From the NCBI GenBank assembly GCA_020846635.1, contig JADLDO010000032.1, forward strand, positions 124,001 through 188,000: 64,000 nucleotides of DNA, in the 5' to 3' direction. The translations under genes and the position numbers were made by a program. Each line of letters starts with the position of its first letter. Position 1 is the first letter of the stretch. The notes below the pieces were generated by a model that saw only the letters and a program-made list of their open reading frames with translations, did not search any database and was not told the origin of the DNA. Shown in pieces: positions 49,652 to 57,412 of this stretch. Origin of the DNA: Caldilineaceae bacterium. Its GTDB lineage: Bacteria; Chloroflexota; Anaerolineae; Caldilineales; Caldilineaceae.

Positions 49652-51730
49652 TTACAGGGCGAGTTCCTGCTGCCAAAGCAGTTCGGTTAGCCGCTCGATG
49701 GACGCTTTGAGGTGGCGGCGATAGGTGCTAAAGGGGAGATCGAGCACCTCTGCGGCTAGCTCTTGCGTGGCGGCTGGTTGCAGATAGGTATGGTAGAGCG
49801 CGCGGTAGAGCTTGATATCGCGCGACGATGCCTGGAGCGAATCGGCTGCGGCGCGTATGGCGCGCTTGAGGGCATTGATACGCTCTGTCTCGTCCGCTTG
49901 CAGCCCCACTTGATCCACCACAAGCCGCGAGCGCAGCAGTGGATTTTGGCGCAAGGAGAGTGGGCGCGTGAACTCCTTGAGCGCCTGTTGCACAGCCGCC
50001 GCAAAATCAGAGGCCTCTAGCACAATCAGCCGTTCTACCGCGGCAGGGGGCGCAATCGGCGCAGTGCCCATCTCGCGCTCACCCATCAGCGCTAACCAGG
50101 CAGCGGGCGGCACAATTCGCCAATCATGACCATAGACGCCATAGGCATGCCCATCGCTCACAAAGTCCAGTTCCGGCAGGCGCGCCAGATCGGCATAGGC
50201 AAAGAGCGGCGCCCAGAACTCTGAGTCGGCGCAAGGGATAAAGGTGTAGGCAAGGCCAGGAGTGGTCAAGTAGTGGCGTACGATGTTGATGAAGAGTTGG
50301 CTTTGTACGGGCGAAATGGATTGGTAGCTGTCGCGCGCCATCCAAAAGCGAAAATAGGTGGCGATTTCCCCCACGCGCAAGGGGGTCTTGCGCTGTAAGA
50401 AGGCTATGGCGGCGCGGATGGCTGGGTCGTGGGACGCATCTGTGTCGTTGATCCGCTGCAGGGCCAGGAAGAGGGCAATGCCGAGCGGCTCTTGCTCGCT
50501 GCCGCGTATGACCAGCATCGACTCCGGTTGTCGTTCGATCCAGAAGCGCATCTGCGCCGCGCTCTCGTCCCCTTCATGCTGCTGCACAATCGCCAGGATA
50601 CTCTCGAATTCGTCCTTGTGCATCCGATCCGGCAGGGTGGCGGCGCTGCCTTGCCACTCATAGAAGGGGCGCACCATTGGGTTGTCGCGGTGCAGAAAGA
50701 CAAAGTCATAGAGAAGCGCCTGCTGCTCATGCTCTGCCACTTGCTGCAAGCGGCTGGCGTAATAGGCGCGGGCGCGGTTATGCAGTTCGGCATACCAATC
50801 CGGGTTGCGCCAGCGCAAGTCGGCCATGAGGATATCGCGCGCCAAATCGTGCGGGAAAATACCCTGAACGCCCGACTCGATGAGGGAAAGTGAGCGCAGC
50901 CAATCGAAGAGTTCATGGGCATCGGGGATTGCCAACATGGCGGAGAGCAGACCCTCGGTCATGGCGCGCACCAATGCACACGCTTCGAGCGCGGCACGAT
51001 GCGCGGGGCCAGGGACTTTTTGGACAAGTTGCTCCAAGAGTACCTTCAAAACATCGGGTACGTCGGTTGGCTGAAAGTGGATCATGGGGCGCTGGTTGAA
51101 GACATCTGCCACCAGCGAGAGCGCAAGGGGATGACCGTGGGTAAAGGAGAGGATGTTCGCCTGTTCGGCTTCCGGCACTTTGCGCCGGGTTAGGTACAAC
51201 TGGCTCTCTTCGGCGCTCAGGTTGCGCAGCGAGAGTTGGTGGAGCAGGTTGCGCCATCCAGGGTCGGAGCGCCATTCGGGCGAAAGCGGGTGGCGCCCGG
51301 CAACGACGATAAGGCTGCGGGCAGGCAGTTGCGGCAATAAGAAGTCGCGCAGCCAGCGTTCGAGGGGAAGAAGTTGTTCGAAGGTATCGAGCAGCAGAAC
51401 AAAACGCTCACCACTGGCAAAGCGATCTTCAATCGCGTCCGGGGCCGCAAGCGCCAACCCGTTCGCCAGCGCGTGGGTAAAGGAGATTGGTGTGGGTTCC
51501 AGGTTGCGGCTGTCGATATAGACCTGCGGTACTTGTAATTCGGCTGCGGTGGCGCTCAGTTCGCGCAGCAGAGTGCTCTTGCCCACGCCACCTGGGCCGA
51601 AAATATAGAGTAGGTAGAAAGGGGGTTCGGGCGCAGCCAGCGTTGTGCGGAAGAGCTGTTTTTCCGTCTCTCGACCGACGATGCTGAGTCGCCGCGCGGA
51701 ACGGAGTTGATCGGACAAGCGAGGCAGCAT
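49652..51730 (-). CDS. STAND-type P-loop ATPase regulator with C-terminal HTH-like region
   Basis: Start at ATG 51730 (692 aa), for which AGGAG is eight bases upstream; a GTG three codons earlier would overlap it. Walker A GPGGVGKST is at 45-53, Walker B is in RFVLLLDTFEQLL, and a sensor-like segment SLIVVAGRHPL follows, the AAA/STAND layout of LuxR- and SARP-related activators. No TPR track is obvious after residue 350. The C-terminus (YRALYHTYLQPAATQELAAEVLDLPFSTYRRHLKASIERL) resembles a helix-turn-helix of the sigma-4/Trp-repressor type. It lies next to the box-controlled genes and is a good candidate for their activator. Confidence 0.8.
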   Translation of the reverse strand: MLPRLSDQLRSARRLSIVGRETEKQLFRTTLAAPEPPFYLLYIFGPGGVGKSTLLRELSATAAELQVPQVYIDSRNLEPTPISFTHALANGLALAAPDAIEDRFASGERFVLLLDTFEQLLPLERWLRDFLLPQLPARSLIVVAGRHPLSPEWRSDPGWRNLLHQLSLRNLSAEESQLYLTRRKVPEAEQANILSFTHGHPLALSLVADVFNQRPMIHFQPTDVPDVLKVLLEQLVQKVPGPAHRAALEACALVRAMTEGLLSAMLAIPDAHELFDWLRSLSLIESGVQGIFPHDLARDILMADLRWRNPDWYAELHNRARAYYASRLQQVAEHEQQALLYDFVFLHRDNPMVRPFYEWQGSAATLPDRMHKDEFESILAIVQQHEGDESAAQMRFWIERQPESMLVIRGSEQEPLGIALFLALQRINDTDASHDPAIRAAIAFLQRKTPLRVGEIATYFRFWMARDSYQSISPVQSQLFINIVRHYLTTPGLAYTFIPCADSEFWAPLFAYADLARLPELDFVSDGHAYGVYGHDWRIVPPAAWLALMGEREMGTAPIAPPAAVERLIVLEASDFAAAVQQALKEFTRPLSLRQNPLLRSRLVVDQVGLQADETERINALKRAIRAAADSLQASSRDIKLYRALYHTYLQPAATQELAAEVLDLPFSTYRRHLKASIERLTELLWQQELAL

Positions 51731-51814
51731 AGAGGACACTCCTGAACGAAATTTCGACTTCGCAACAGACGTCTAGCCAAAGACCGGGTCAAATATCATG
51801 CTAATCGTGGGTTT

Positions 51815-51843
51815 TTGTGACAGAGGGGCAGCGTTATTATAGT
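51815..51843 (+). promoter_or_regulatory. Candidate promoter of the alcohol dehydrogenase gene
   Basis: TTGTGA (51815-51820), a 17-base spacer and TATAGT (51838-51843, five of six) precede ATG 52007 by about 160 bases in the divergent gap with the ATPase regulator. Confidence 0.45.
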
Positions 51844-52006
51844 CCGTTTTACCTTCTTGGCAACGGCAATTTGGGGAGTGAGGGCCGTCCAGCCACCCCA
51901 TACCTTTTCTTGCATCCTGATTGTGTACATTGATCTATGGTCAGGCAGCTTATTTTTGTGTACCGTGAGGGCAAGCCTTTGGTGGTACTAGCTGAAAGGA
52001 ACCCTG

Positions 52007-53176
52007 ATGAAAGCCAACTGTTGGATGGGCAAGAAGAATGTACAAGTGGAAGAGGTGCCAGACCCGAAAATCCTGAATTCGCAGGACGCCATTGTACACA
52101 TCACCTCAACGGCGATCTGCGGCTCGGACCTGCATCTTTATAACGGCTTTGTGGCCTCGATGGTCAAGGGCGATATTCTCGGTCATGAGTTTATGGGCGA
52201 AGTCGTTGAAGTCGGGCCAGAGGTCAAGAATTTGCAGGTTGGTGACCGGGTGGTCGTCCCCTTCACCATCTCTTGTGGCAAATGCTGGTCTTGTGAACAC
52301 GAACTGTACTCCCTCTGTGAGAATTCAAACCCCAATGCCGAGATGGCGGAGAAGTTGTGGGGCCATTCGCCAGCGGGCATCTTTGGCTATTCGCACCTGC
52401 TTGGTGGCTTTGCGGGAGGGCAGGCGGAATATGCGCGCGTCCCCTATGCGGATGTTGGCCCGCTCAAAGTGCCGGAGGAACTGTCGGATGAGCAAGCCCT
52501 AATGCTGGCAGACGTTTTCCCAACCGGCTACATGGCCGCAGAGAACTGCAATATTCACGAAGGTGATATTGTCGCTGTTTGGGGCTGCGGGCCGGTCGGC
52601 CAATTTGCCATCAAGAGTGCCTACATGCTCGGCGCCGAGCGTGTGATTGCCATAGACCGCTTCCCCTACCGGCTGGAGATGGCGCGCGAACAGGCAGGCG
52701 CGGTGACGCTCAACTACGAAGAAGTCGATGTGCTTGAGGCGCTGCAAGAGATGACGGGGGGGCGCGGGCCGGATTCTTGTATCGATGCTGTGGGCATGGA
52801 GGCGCATGGTCACGGGCTGGAGTTTGCCTATGATCGCATGAAGCAGGCGACGATGATGGAGACAGACCGGCCTATTGCTTTGCGTGAGGCAATCCTTGCC
52901 TGCCGCAGAGGAGGCACGCTCTCAATTGCAGGTGTCTACAGCGGCTTTACCGATAAGATACCTTTCGGGGCGCTGATGAACAAAGCCCTAACGGTCAAGA
53001 CCGGGCAAACGCATGTGCAACACTATATGCGCCCTCTGCTCGAAAAGGTCCAGCATGGAGAGATCGATCCCAGCTTTGTGGTCACACACCGCATGCAACT
53101 GAGTGAGGCCGCTGACGGCTATGAGATTTTCAATAACAAGCAAGATGAGTGCGTCAAGGTTGTGTTAAAGACCTAA
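52007..53176 (+). CDS. Zinc-dependent alcohol dehydrogenase (formaldehyde-dehydrogenase-like)
   Basis: A 389-residue medium-chain dehydrogenase. The catalytic zinc ligands are Cys38 (TAICGSD) and His60-Glu61 (GHEFMG). The structural zinc is held by Cys90, Cys93, Cys96 and Cys104. The NAD site is [20 protein letters not shown]. The length and insert after residue 105 match glutathione-independent formaldehyde dehydrogenase-like enzymes, which oxidise aldehydes or alcohols with NAD. ATG 52007 has AAAGGA six bases upstream, and an 18-bp terminator follows the stop. It appears monocistronic. Confidence 0.9.
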   Translation: MKANCWMGKKNVQVEEVPDPKILNSQDAIVHITSTAICGSDLHLYNGFVASMVKGDILGHEFMGEVVEVGPEVKNLQVGDRVVVPFTISCGKCWSCEHELYSLCENSNPNAEMAEKLWGHSPAGIFGYSHLLGGFAGGQAEYARVPYADVGPLKVPEELSDEQALMLADVFPTGYMAAENCNIHEGDIVAVWGCGPVGQFAIKSAYMLGAERVIAIDRFPYRLEMAREQAGAVTLNYEEVDVLEALQEMTGGRGPDSCIDAVGMEAHGHGLEFAYDRMKQATMMETDRPIALREAILACRRGGTLSIAGVYSGFTDKIPFGALMNKALTVKTGQTHVQHYMRPLLEKVQHGEIDPSFVVTHRMQLSEAADGYEIFNNKQDECVKVVLKT

Positions 53177-53216
53177 ATGCTGAAGAAGCAAGTAGAAGTA
53201 AGTAAAGACAGAACGC

Positions 53217-53265
53217 AAAAGCGCCGCCCCGATGCAGATTCCAACTACATCGGGGCGGCGCTTTT
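53217..53265. terminator. Intrinsic bidirectional terminator
   Basis: AAAAGCGCCGCCCCGATG (53217-53234) and its exact complement (53248-53265) surround a 13-base loop. A-run and T-run ends serve both the dehydrogenase and the convergent small gene at 53294. Confidence 0.8.
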
Positions 53266-53293
53266 GGATGAACAGTTGTAGAAAGGGGAGGCA

Positions 53294-53683
53294 TTAAGAA
53301 GAGCCGAAACTGCCGCCACTCTTCAACTTGCGATCGTTGTAGACGGGCTTCCCGTTTTCATCGAGTTCTTCCACTTCATCATCGTCCAGCCGGCTGTCAC
53401 GACCATTGTCTGACCTCACCTTGCGCGCTGTGGATGAACGACCACCGATACTGCCCTCGCTCTTTACCTCTGGAGAATCGTAGGCACGCGGGCCGCCGCC
53501 AATGCTGCCGCCGCTCTGCACCTTTGGGTCATCATAGGCGCGCGGGCCGCCGCCGATACTGCCGCTGCTCTGAACATTGGGATCGTTGTAGGTTCCGTGT
53601 GGCGCTGGGCGGCTGCGCCGGAAAATGAAGAAGGCGATTGCGACAATCACCAGTACAATGATTCCGATCGTTGTGGGATCCAT
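53294..53683 (-). CDS. Small membrane-anchored protein with GSIGGGPRAY repeats
   Basis: A 129-residue protein I do not recognise. An N-terminal helix (IGIIVLVIVAIAFFIF, 6-21) followed by basic residues anchors it with the rest cytoplasmic. Two 18-residue repeats (33-50, 51-68; consensus xDPxVQSxGSIGGGPRAY) are followed by a partial third (69-81), and a related motif NDRKLKSGGSFGSS ends the chain after an acidic linker. ATG 53683 has AAGGAG nine bases before it. Low-complexity, Gly/Ser-rich repeats suggest a flexible scaffold or polar linker. The neighbouring lipoprotein gene lies 91 bases upstream on the same strand. Confidence 0.75.
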   Translation of the reverse strand: MDPTTIGIIVLVIVAIAFFIFRRSRPAPHGTYNDPNVQSSGSIGGGPRAYDDPKVQSGGSIGGGPRAYDSPEVKSEGSIGGRSSTARKVRSDNGRDSRLDDDEVEELDENGKPVYNDRKLKSGGSFGSS

Positions 53684-53774
53684 AGTTCTATCTCTCCTTT
53701 GCTTTCAATCTGCCGGCTCTCGGCAGATCGCTGCCTGAGTTGTCTCATTTCGCATGCCGAAGGGTCGGAACCTG

Positions 53775-54239
53775 TTACCCGACCTTGAACTCTGCTTCCT
53801 CGACCGGATTGCCGTTGGCGAAGATTTCGACGCGGTAATCGCCTTCTTCCAGCCGGTTCTCTAAATTCTGTAGGTGGAACTCGATATAGGTGTCGCGATA
53901 GTCGCGGTCGGCGACAATTTCAGAACTGTCTTCAATGGGCTCGCCATCGCGATACCAACGCGCAAAGAGAGTGGTGCCTTCTTCGATGAAGTCGGCTTCC
54001 GCGACAACATAGATAATATCCTGTGATGAGCTAAAGTCGTCCGTCTCATTGACTGGTGCATTATTCTCGCCGATCCCTTCGGCTGTGACGACATCTCCTA
54101 AATCAATGCCCTGTGTGACATCCTCATTCTCGCGTTCGCGTTCTCTTTCCGCACCCCCCAGCAAGCCGCACCCTGGCAGCAGCAGGGATATGATCACGAT
54201 CGTCATGGTTAGCCGTAGTGGCAGTGAATATCTGTTCAT
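53775..54239 (-). CDS. Hypothetical lipoprotein with acidic repeat-rich N-terminus
   Basis: A 154-residue lipoprotein. The signal peptide ends in LLLPGC with lipid Cys24, followed by a charged RERERERENED stretch and an acidic linker. A compact beta domain (about 65-154) follows, with FARWYRDGEPIED and GDYRVEIFANGNPVEEAEFKV, which reads like a small immunoglobulin-like domain. AGGAGATAACGC precedes ATG 54239. Function unknown. It could be co-transcribed with the downstream repeat protein at 53294. Confidence 0.76.
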   Translation of the reverse strand: MNRYSLPLRLTMTIVIISLLLPGCGLLGGAERERERENEDVTQGIDLGDVVTAEGIGENNAPVNETDDFSSSQDIIYVVAEADFIEEGTTLFARWYRDGEPIEDSSEIVADRDYRDTYIEFHLQNLENRLEEGDYRVEIFANGNPVEEAEFKVG

Positions 54240-54514
54240 GCGTTATCTCCTCGCATCTTCGATGGTTTCTAATAGAGTCTGCAAGAGCAACAGTAGCCGC
54301 AACGCAAGCCAATGTCTACAGTTCGGGTTCTATGTGCTGTATACAAGAGGGGGCATATCCATCATGGGGCGGCATGGGGCGCGCAGATGATTTTGGGCAG
54401 ATGCGAGGTTCAGGCAGACGGTAACTTGCAGGACAGTTTTTTCAGGGTCCATGCCCTATGATGAACGCACCGCATGTATTGCCAACAAGCCAATCACGCC
54501 AGCAAAGGAAACGT

Positions 54515-54985
54515 ATGACCTGGGATGAACTCATCCTCATTCCTCAATGGGATCTTGCTTTGCAGGTCATTATCAGGCTGCTCATTGCTGCCATTTTGGG
54601 GGGGAGCATTGGTTATGAGCGAGAACTGAAGGGGAAAGCCGCCGGGATACGCACGCATATGCTCGTCTGTGTCGGAACTACGATCATTATCATCGTCGCC
54701 CGCTTAGATGGTATTCCGATGGCCGAAATGAGCAAGGTGATTGAAGGCGTTGTTGCCGGGATTGGCTTTATAGGTGGCGGGGTGATCCTCAAATTAACGC
54801 AGGAGCGTGAAATCAGGGGGATTACAACGGCGGCAGGCATCTGGACGACTGCCGCCATTGGGATTGCTGTCGGCTTGGGCCAGGTTTGGATTGCCGTGGT
54901 CAGCGCGCTGGCGGTTTGGCTCATCCTCTCTGTGCTTGGCTATCTGGAGAAGAATGTGTGGGGTATGGATGAAGATAAGGCCTAG
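54515..54985 (+). CDS. MgtC/SapB-family membrane protein
   Basis: Start at ATG 54515 (156 aa) with AAAGGAA just upstream. Four or five hydrophobic segments contain the conserved MgtC motifs: AAILGGSIGYERELKGKAAGIRTHMLVCVG near the start, then VAGIGFIGGGVILK and ITTAAGIWTTAAIGIAVGLG. The family is linked to Mg2+ or acid stress and membrane-potential control. It is shorter than full MgtC (about 230 aa), lacking the C-terminal cytoplasmic domain, as in many SapB-type relatives. Its stop abuts the convergent reductase stop with no gap. Confidence 0.87.
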   Translation: MTWDELILIPQWDLALQVIIRLLIAAILGGSIGYERELKGKAAGIRTHMLVCVGTTIIIIVARLDGIPMAEMSKVIEGVVAGIGFIGGGVILKLTQEREIRGITTAAGIWTTAAIGIAVGLGQVWIAVVSALAVWLILSVLGYLEKNVWGMDEDKA

Positions 54986-56431
54986 CTATTCGTGCAGCGT
55001 TGTGAAAAGGTTGTTGAGTGATTCTGCCAACGTGGGATGGGCAAAGACTCCATTCTGAATGGCGGGGTAGGGTAGATGCCCCATCATGGCAACTTGAAGG
55101 ACTGCCGCAATCTCGCCCCCGTGAACGCCCAAAATCGCACAGCCGAGAATCTGCTGGCTCTCTGCATCGACCACTGCCTTCATAAATCCACGGGTTTCGT
55201 CTATCTCCTGCGCGCGCGCCACCTGCTTCATGGGCAGCTTGGCGACTTGTATCTTGTAGCCCTGCTGCCTGGCCTCCTCCTCACCCAAGCCCACCCGTCC
55301 CAACTCTGGGTCCATATAGACGGTGTAAGGCACAAGTCGATCTTTTGTGCTTGCGCCGCCTTTGCCGAGCAGGTTGGTGCGCAGGATGCGGAAGTCATCA
55401 TAAGAGATATGGGTAAAGGCAGGGCCGCCCTTGACATCGCCCAGCGCATAGATCGAAGGCACATTTGTTTCTAGGCGCTCGTTCACCTGGATATAGCCCT
55501 TCTTGTCGGTGTCAACGCCAACCTTCTCCAGGTGCAGCCTGTTGCTGTTGGGCTGCCGTCCTGTGGCGACCAGCAGGTGCGAACCCACAAATGAGCGGAC
55601 TTCGCCGGGCAACTCCACCTGTAGATGGATGCTATCCTCTGCCTTTTGTACGACGTTTCGGGCCTGGGCCTCAAGCAGCACCTCAATGCCATCCTCACGC
55701 AGGATTGCCGTAACGGCTTCGGCGACGTCGCTATCTTCGCGCGGCAAGAGCTGTTTGCCCCGCTGTACGATGGTCACATCGCTGCCAAAACGCCGGAACA
55801 TCTGGCCGAACTCCAGACCAATATAGCCACCTCCCAGGATCAGCAAGTGGTCGGGCACGCGGTCTAATTCCATGATCGTTGCATGGTCGAGGTAGGGAAC
55901 GCTCGACAAGCCGGGTAGCTCCGGGAGATGCGGGCGCGTGCCTGTGTTGATAAAGATCTGCCCAGCCGTCAGAACTTGGGTTGTTCCGTCGTCCTGGGCG
56001 ACCTCGATCTGGAAGCGTCCAGGCGTGCCGTCCTGGTCGATAAAGTGCGCCTCACCTTTGACCAACTCCACACCCTCTGTCTTTTCAATGGAGCGCAGGC
56101 TGCTGCTGCGAAAGCGTTCGACCATCTCGCGTTTGCGCTGCCGCACTTCTGCCATTTCCACCCTGACCGGGCCAATATGCACGCCATACTCGGCACTGCG
56201 GCGCGCGACATAGGCCACACGCGCGCTCGCCACCATCGTCTTGGTGGGCGTGCAGCCCACATTGACACAAGTGCCGCCGACATGGGCTCGTTCTACCAGG
56301 GCGACATTTCTGCCCGCTTCAGCCATAGTCGTAGCCAGTGGCCCACCGCTTTGGCCGCTGCCGATCACGATTGCGTCATACTGCTTTGGGGTATCTCTCT
56401 TTGGGGTGGTACGGGTTGCACTTTGTTGCAT
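54986..56431 (-). CDS. Flavin-dependent disulfide reductase (lipoamide dehydrogenase/mercuric-reductase-like)
   Basis: A 481-residue class I pyridine nucleotide-disulfide oxidoreductase. FAD site GSGQSGGPLATTMAEAG (24-40). Redox cysteines are in GGTCVNVGCTPTK (Cys55, Cys60), and the second nucleotide motif is LLILGGGYIGLEFGQMFRRFG. Near the C-terminus, FAHPTLAESLNNL holds the His/Glu pair of the active site. It lacks the N-terminal HMA domain and C-terminal Cys-Cys of typical MerA, so it is probably a lipoamide-dehydrogenase-like enzyme or a related disulfide reductase. It ends the Dpp-type operon. Confidence 0.85.
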   Translation of the reverse strand: MQQSATRTTPKRDTPKQYDAIVIGSGQSGGPLATTMAEAGRNVALVERAHVGGTCVNVGCTPTKTMVASARVAYVARRSAEYGVHIGPVRVEMAEVRQRKREMVERFRSSSLRSIEKTEGVELVKGEAHFIDQDGTPGRFQIEVAQDDGTTQVLTAGQIFINTGTRPHLPELPGLSSVPYLDHATIMELDRVPDHLLILGGGYIGLEFGQMFRRFGSDVTIVQRGKQLLPREDSDVAEAVTAILREDGIEVLLEAQARNVVQKAEDSIHLQVELPGEVRSFVGSHLLVATGRQPNSNRLHLEKVGVDTDKKGYIQVNERLETNVPSIYALGDVKGGPAFTHISYDDFRILRTNLLGKGGASTKDRLVPYTVYMDPELGRVGLGEEEARQQGYKIQVAKLPMKQVARAQEIDETRGFMKAVVDAESQQILGCAILGVHGGEIAAVLQVAMMGHLPYPAIQNGVFAHPTLAESLNNLFTTLHE

Positions 56432-56464
56432 TGTCTACCTCTGATGGGAATAGGAACATCAGCC

Positions 56465-57409
56465 TCATGAGTAGCGGATGCGTGGGTTCAAATAGGCATA
56501 GAGGAGATCCGCAACCACATTGGCGACGGAGTAGCCGACCACGGTGGCAAAGGTAATCGCCTGGAGCAGCGGCAGATCGCGGCGGTCGATGGCAAAGGTG
56601 AGCAGGCGTCCGAGACCCGGATAGTTGAAAACATTTTCGATGACGATAAGACCACTGATGAGCCATCCAAAGCTGATGGCGGTGACGGTGATGGTGGGGA
56701 GGAGCGCATTACGCAGGACGTGGCGGATGATGACTGTACGCCGGGGAAGCCCCTTGAGTGCAGCGGTACGCACGTAGGGTTTCTTGCGTTCCTCGATGAT
56801 CCCCGCGCGCGTCAGGCGCACAATATAGGCCAGCAAGACCAGTGTGGCAGTGATGGCGGGCAGAATCAGCATGGGGAGAGCCTCCCAAAAGGTAGCACCA
56901 GGCTCAATCGAAGAATTCGCAGGAAGCAGGTTGAAGTAGAAGGCGAAGATCTGAATCAGAAAGAGCCCGGTGACGAATTCCGGCAAGCCGACCACGGAGA
57001 GAGAGCCAACGCTGATTACGTGGTCAATGGCGCGGTCTTCGTTGAAGCCTGCAATCACGCCCAGGGCAATCGCCAGGGGCAGCGCAATGACCAGCGTCAG
57101 CCCGCCCAACATCAACGAGTTTCGCAGCCGTTCCATCACCAGCGGAAGAATGGCCTGGTCTGTGCTGTAGGATTGGCCCCAGTCGCCGCTGAGAAAGTTG
57201 CCGAGCCAGCGTAGGTACTGCACAAGCACCGGCTGATCCAGCCCCAACTCTTGACGGAGCTGCTGCAATGCCGCCTCACCCGCTTCGCGCCCCAGGATCA
57301 CGCGCGCGACATCGCCAGGGAGCAGTTGTGTCACCCCAAAGATGATCAGCGAGGTGAGAAGGATGGTGAGTACCATAAAGCCGATGCGGCGCAGGATGTA
57401 GCGTAGCAA
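56465..57409 (-). CDS. Peptide/nickel ABC permease, DppB type
   Basis: A 314-residue permease. TTG start at 57409 with AGGAGG eight bases upstream in the end of the ATPase gene, and three bases separate the stop and start. It begins with the DppB signature LRYILRRIGFMVLTILLTSLIIFG, then LGLDQPVLVQYLRWLGNFLSGDWG, and the loop ALKGLPRRTVIIRHVLRNALLPT. Six helices fit the family. It is the second membrane subunit of the transporter whose DppC, binding protein and fused ATPase are encoded upstream. Confidence 0.92.
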   Translation of the reverse strand: MLRYILRRIGFMVLTILLTSLIIFGVTQLLPGDVARVILGREAGEAALQQLRQELGLDQPVLVQYLRWLGNFLSGDWGQSYSTDQAILPLVMERLRNSLMLGGLTLVIALPLAIALGVIAGFNEDRAIDHVISVGSLSVVGLPEFVTGLFLIQIFAFYFNLLPANSSIEPGATFWEALPMLILPAITATLVLLAYIVRLTRAGIIEERKKPYVRTAALKGLPRRTVIIRHVLRNALLPTITVTAISFGWLISGLIVIENVFNYPGLGRLLTFAIDRRDLPLLQAITFATVVGYSVANVVADLLYAYLNPRIRYS

Positions 57410-57412
57410 CCG

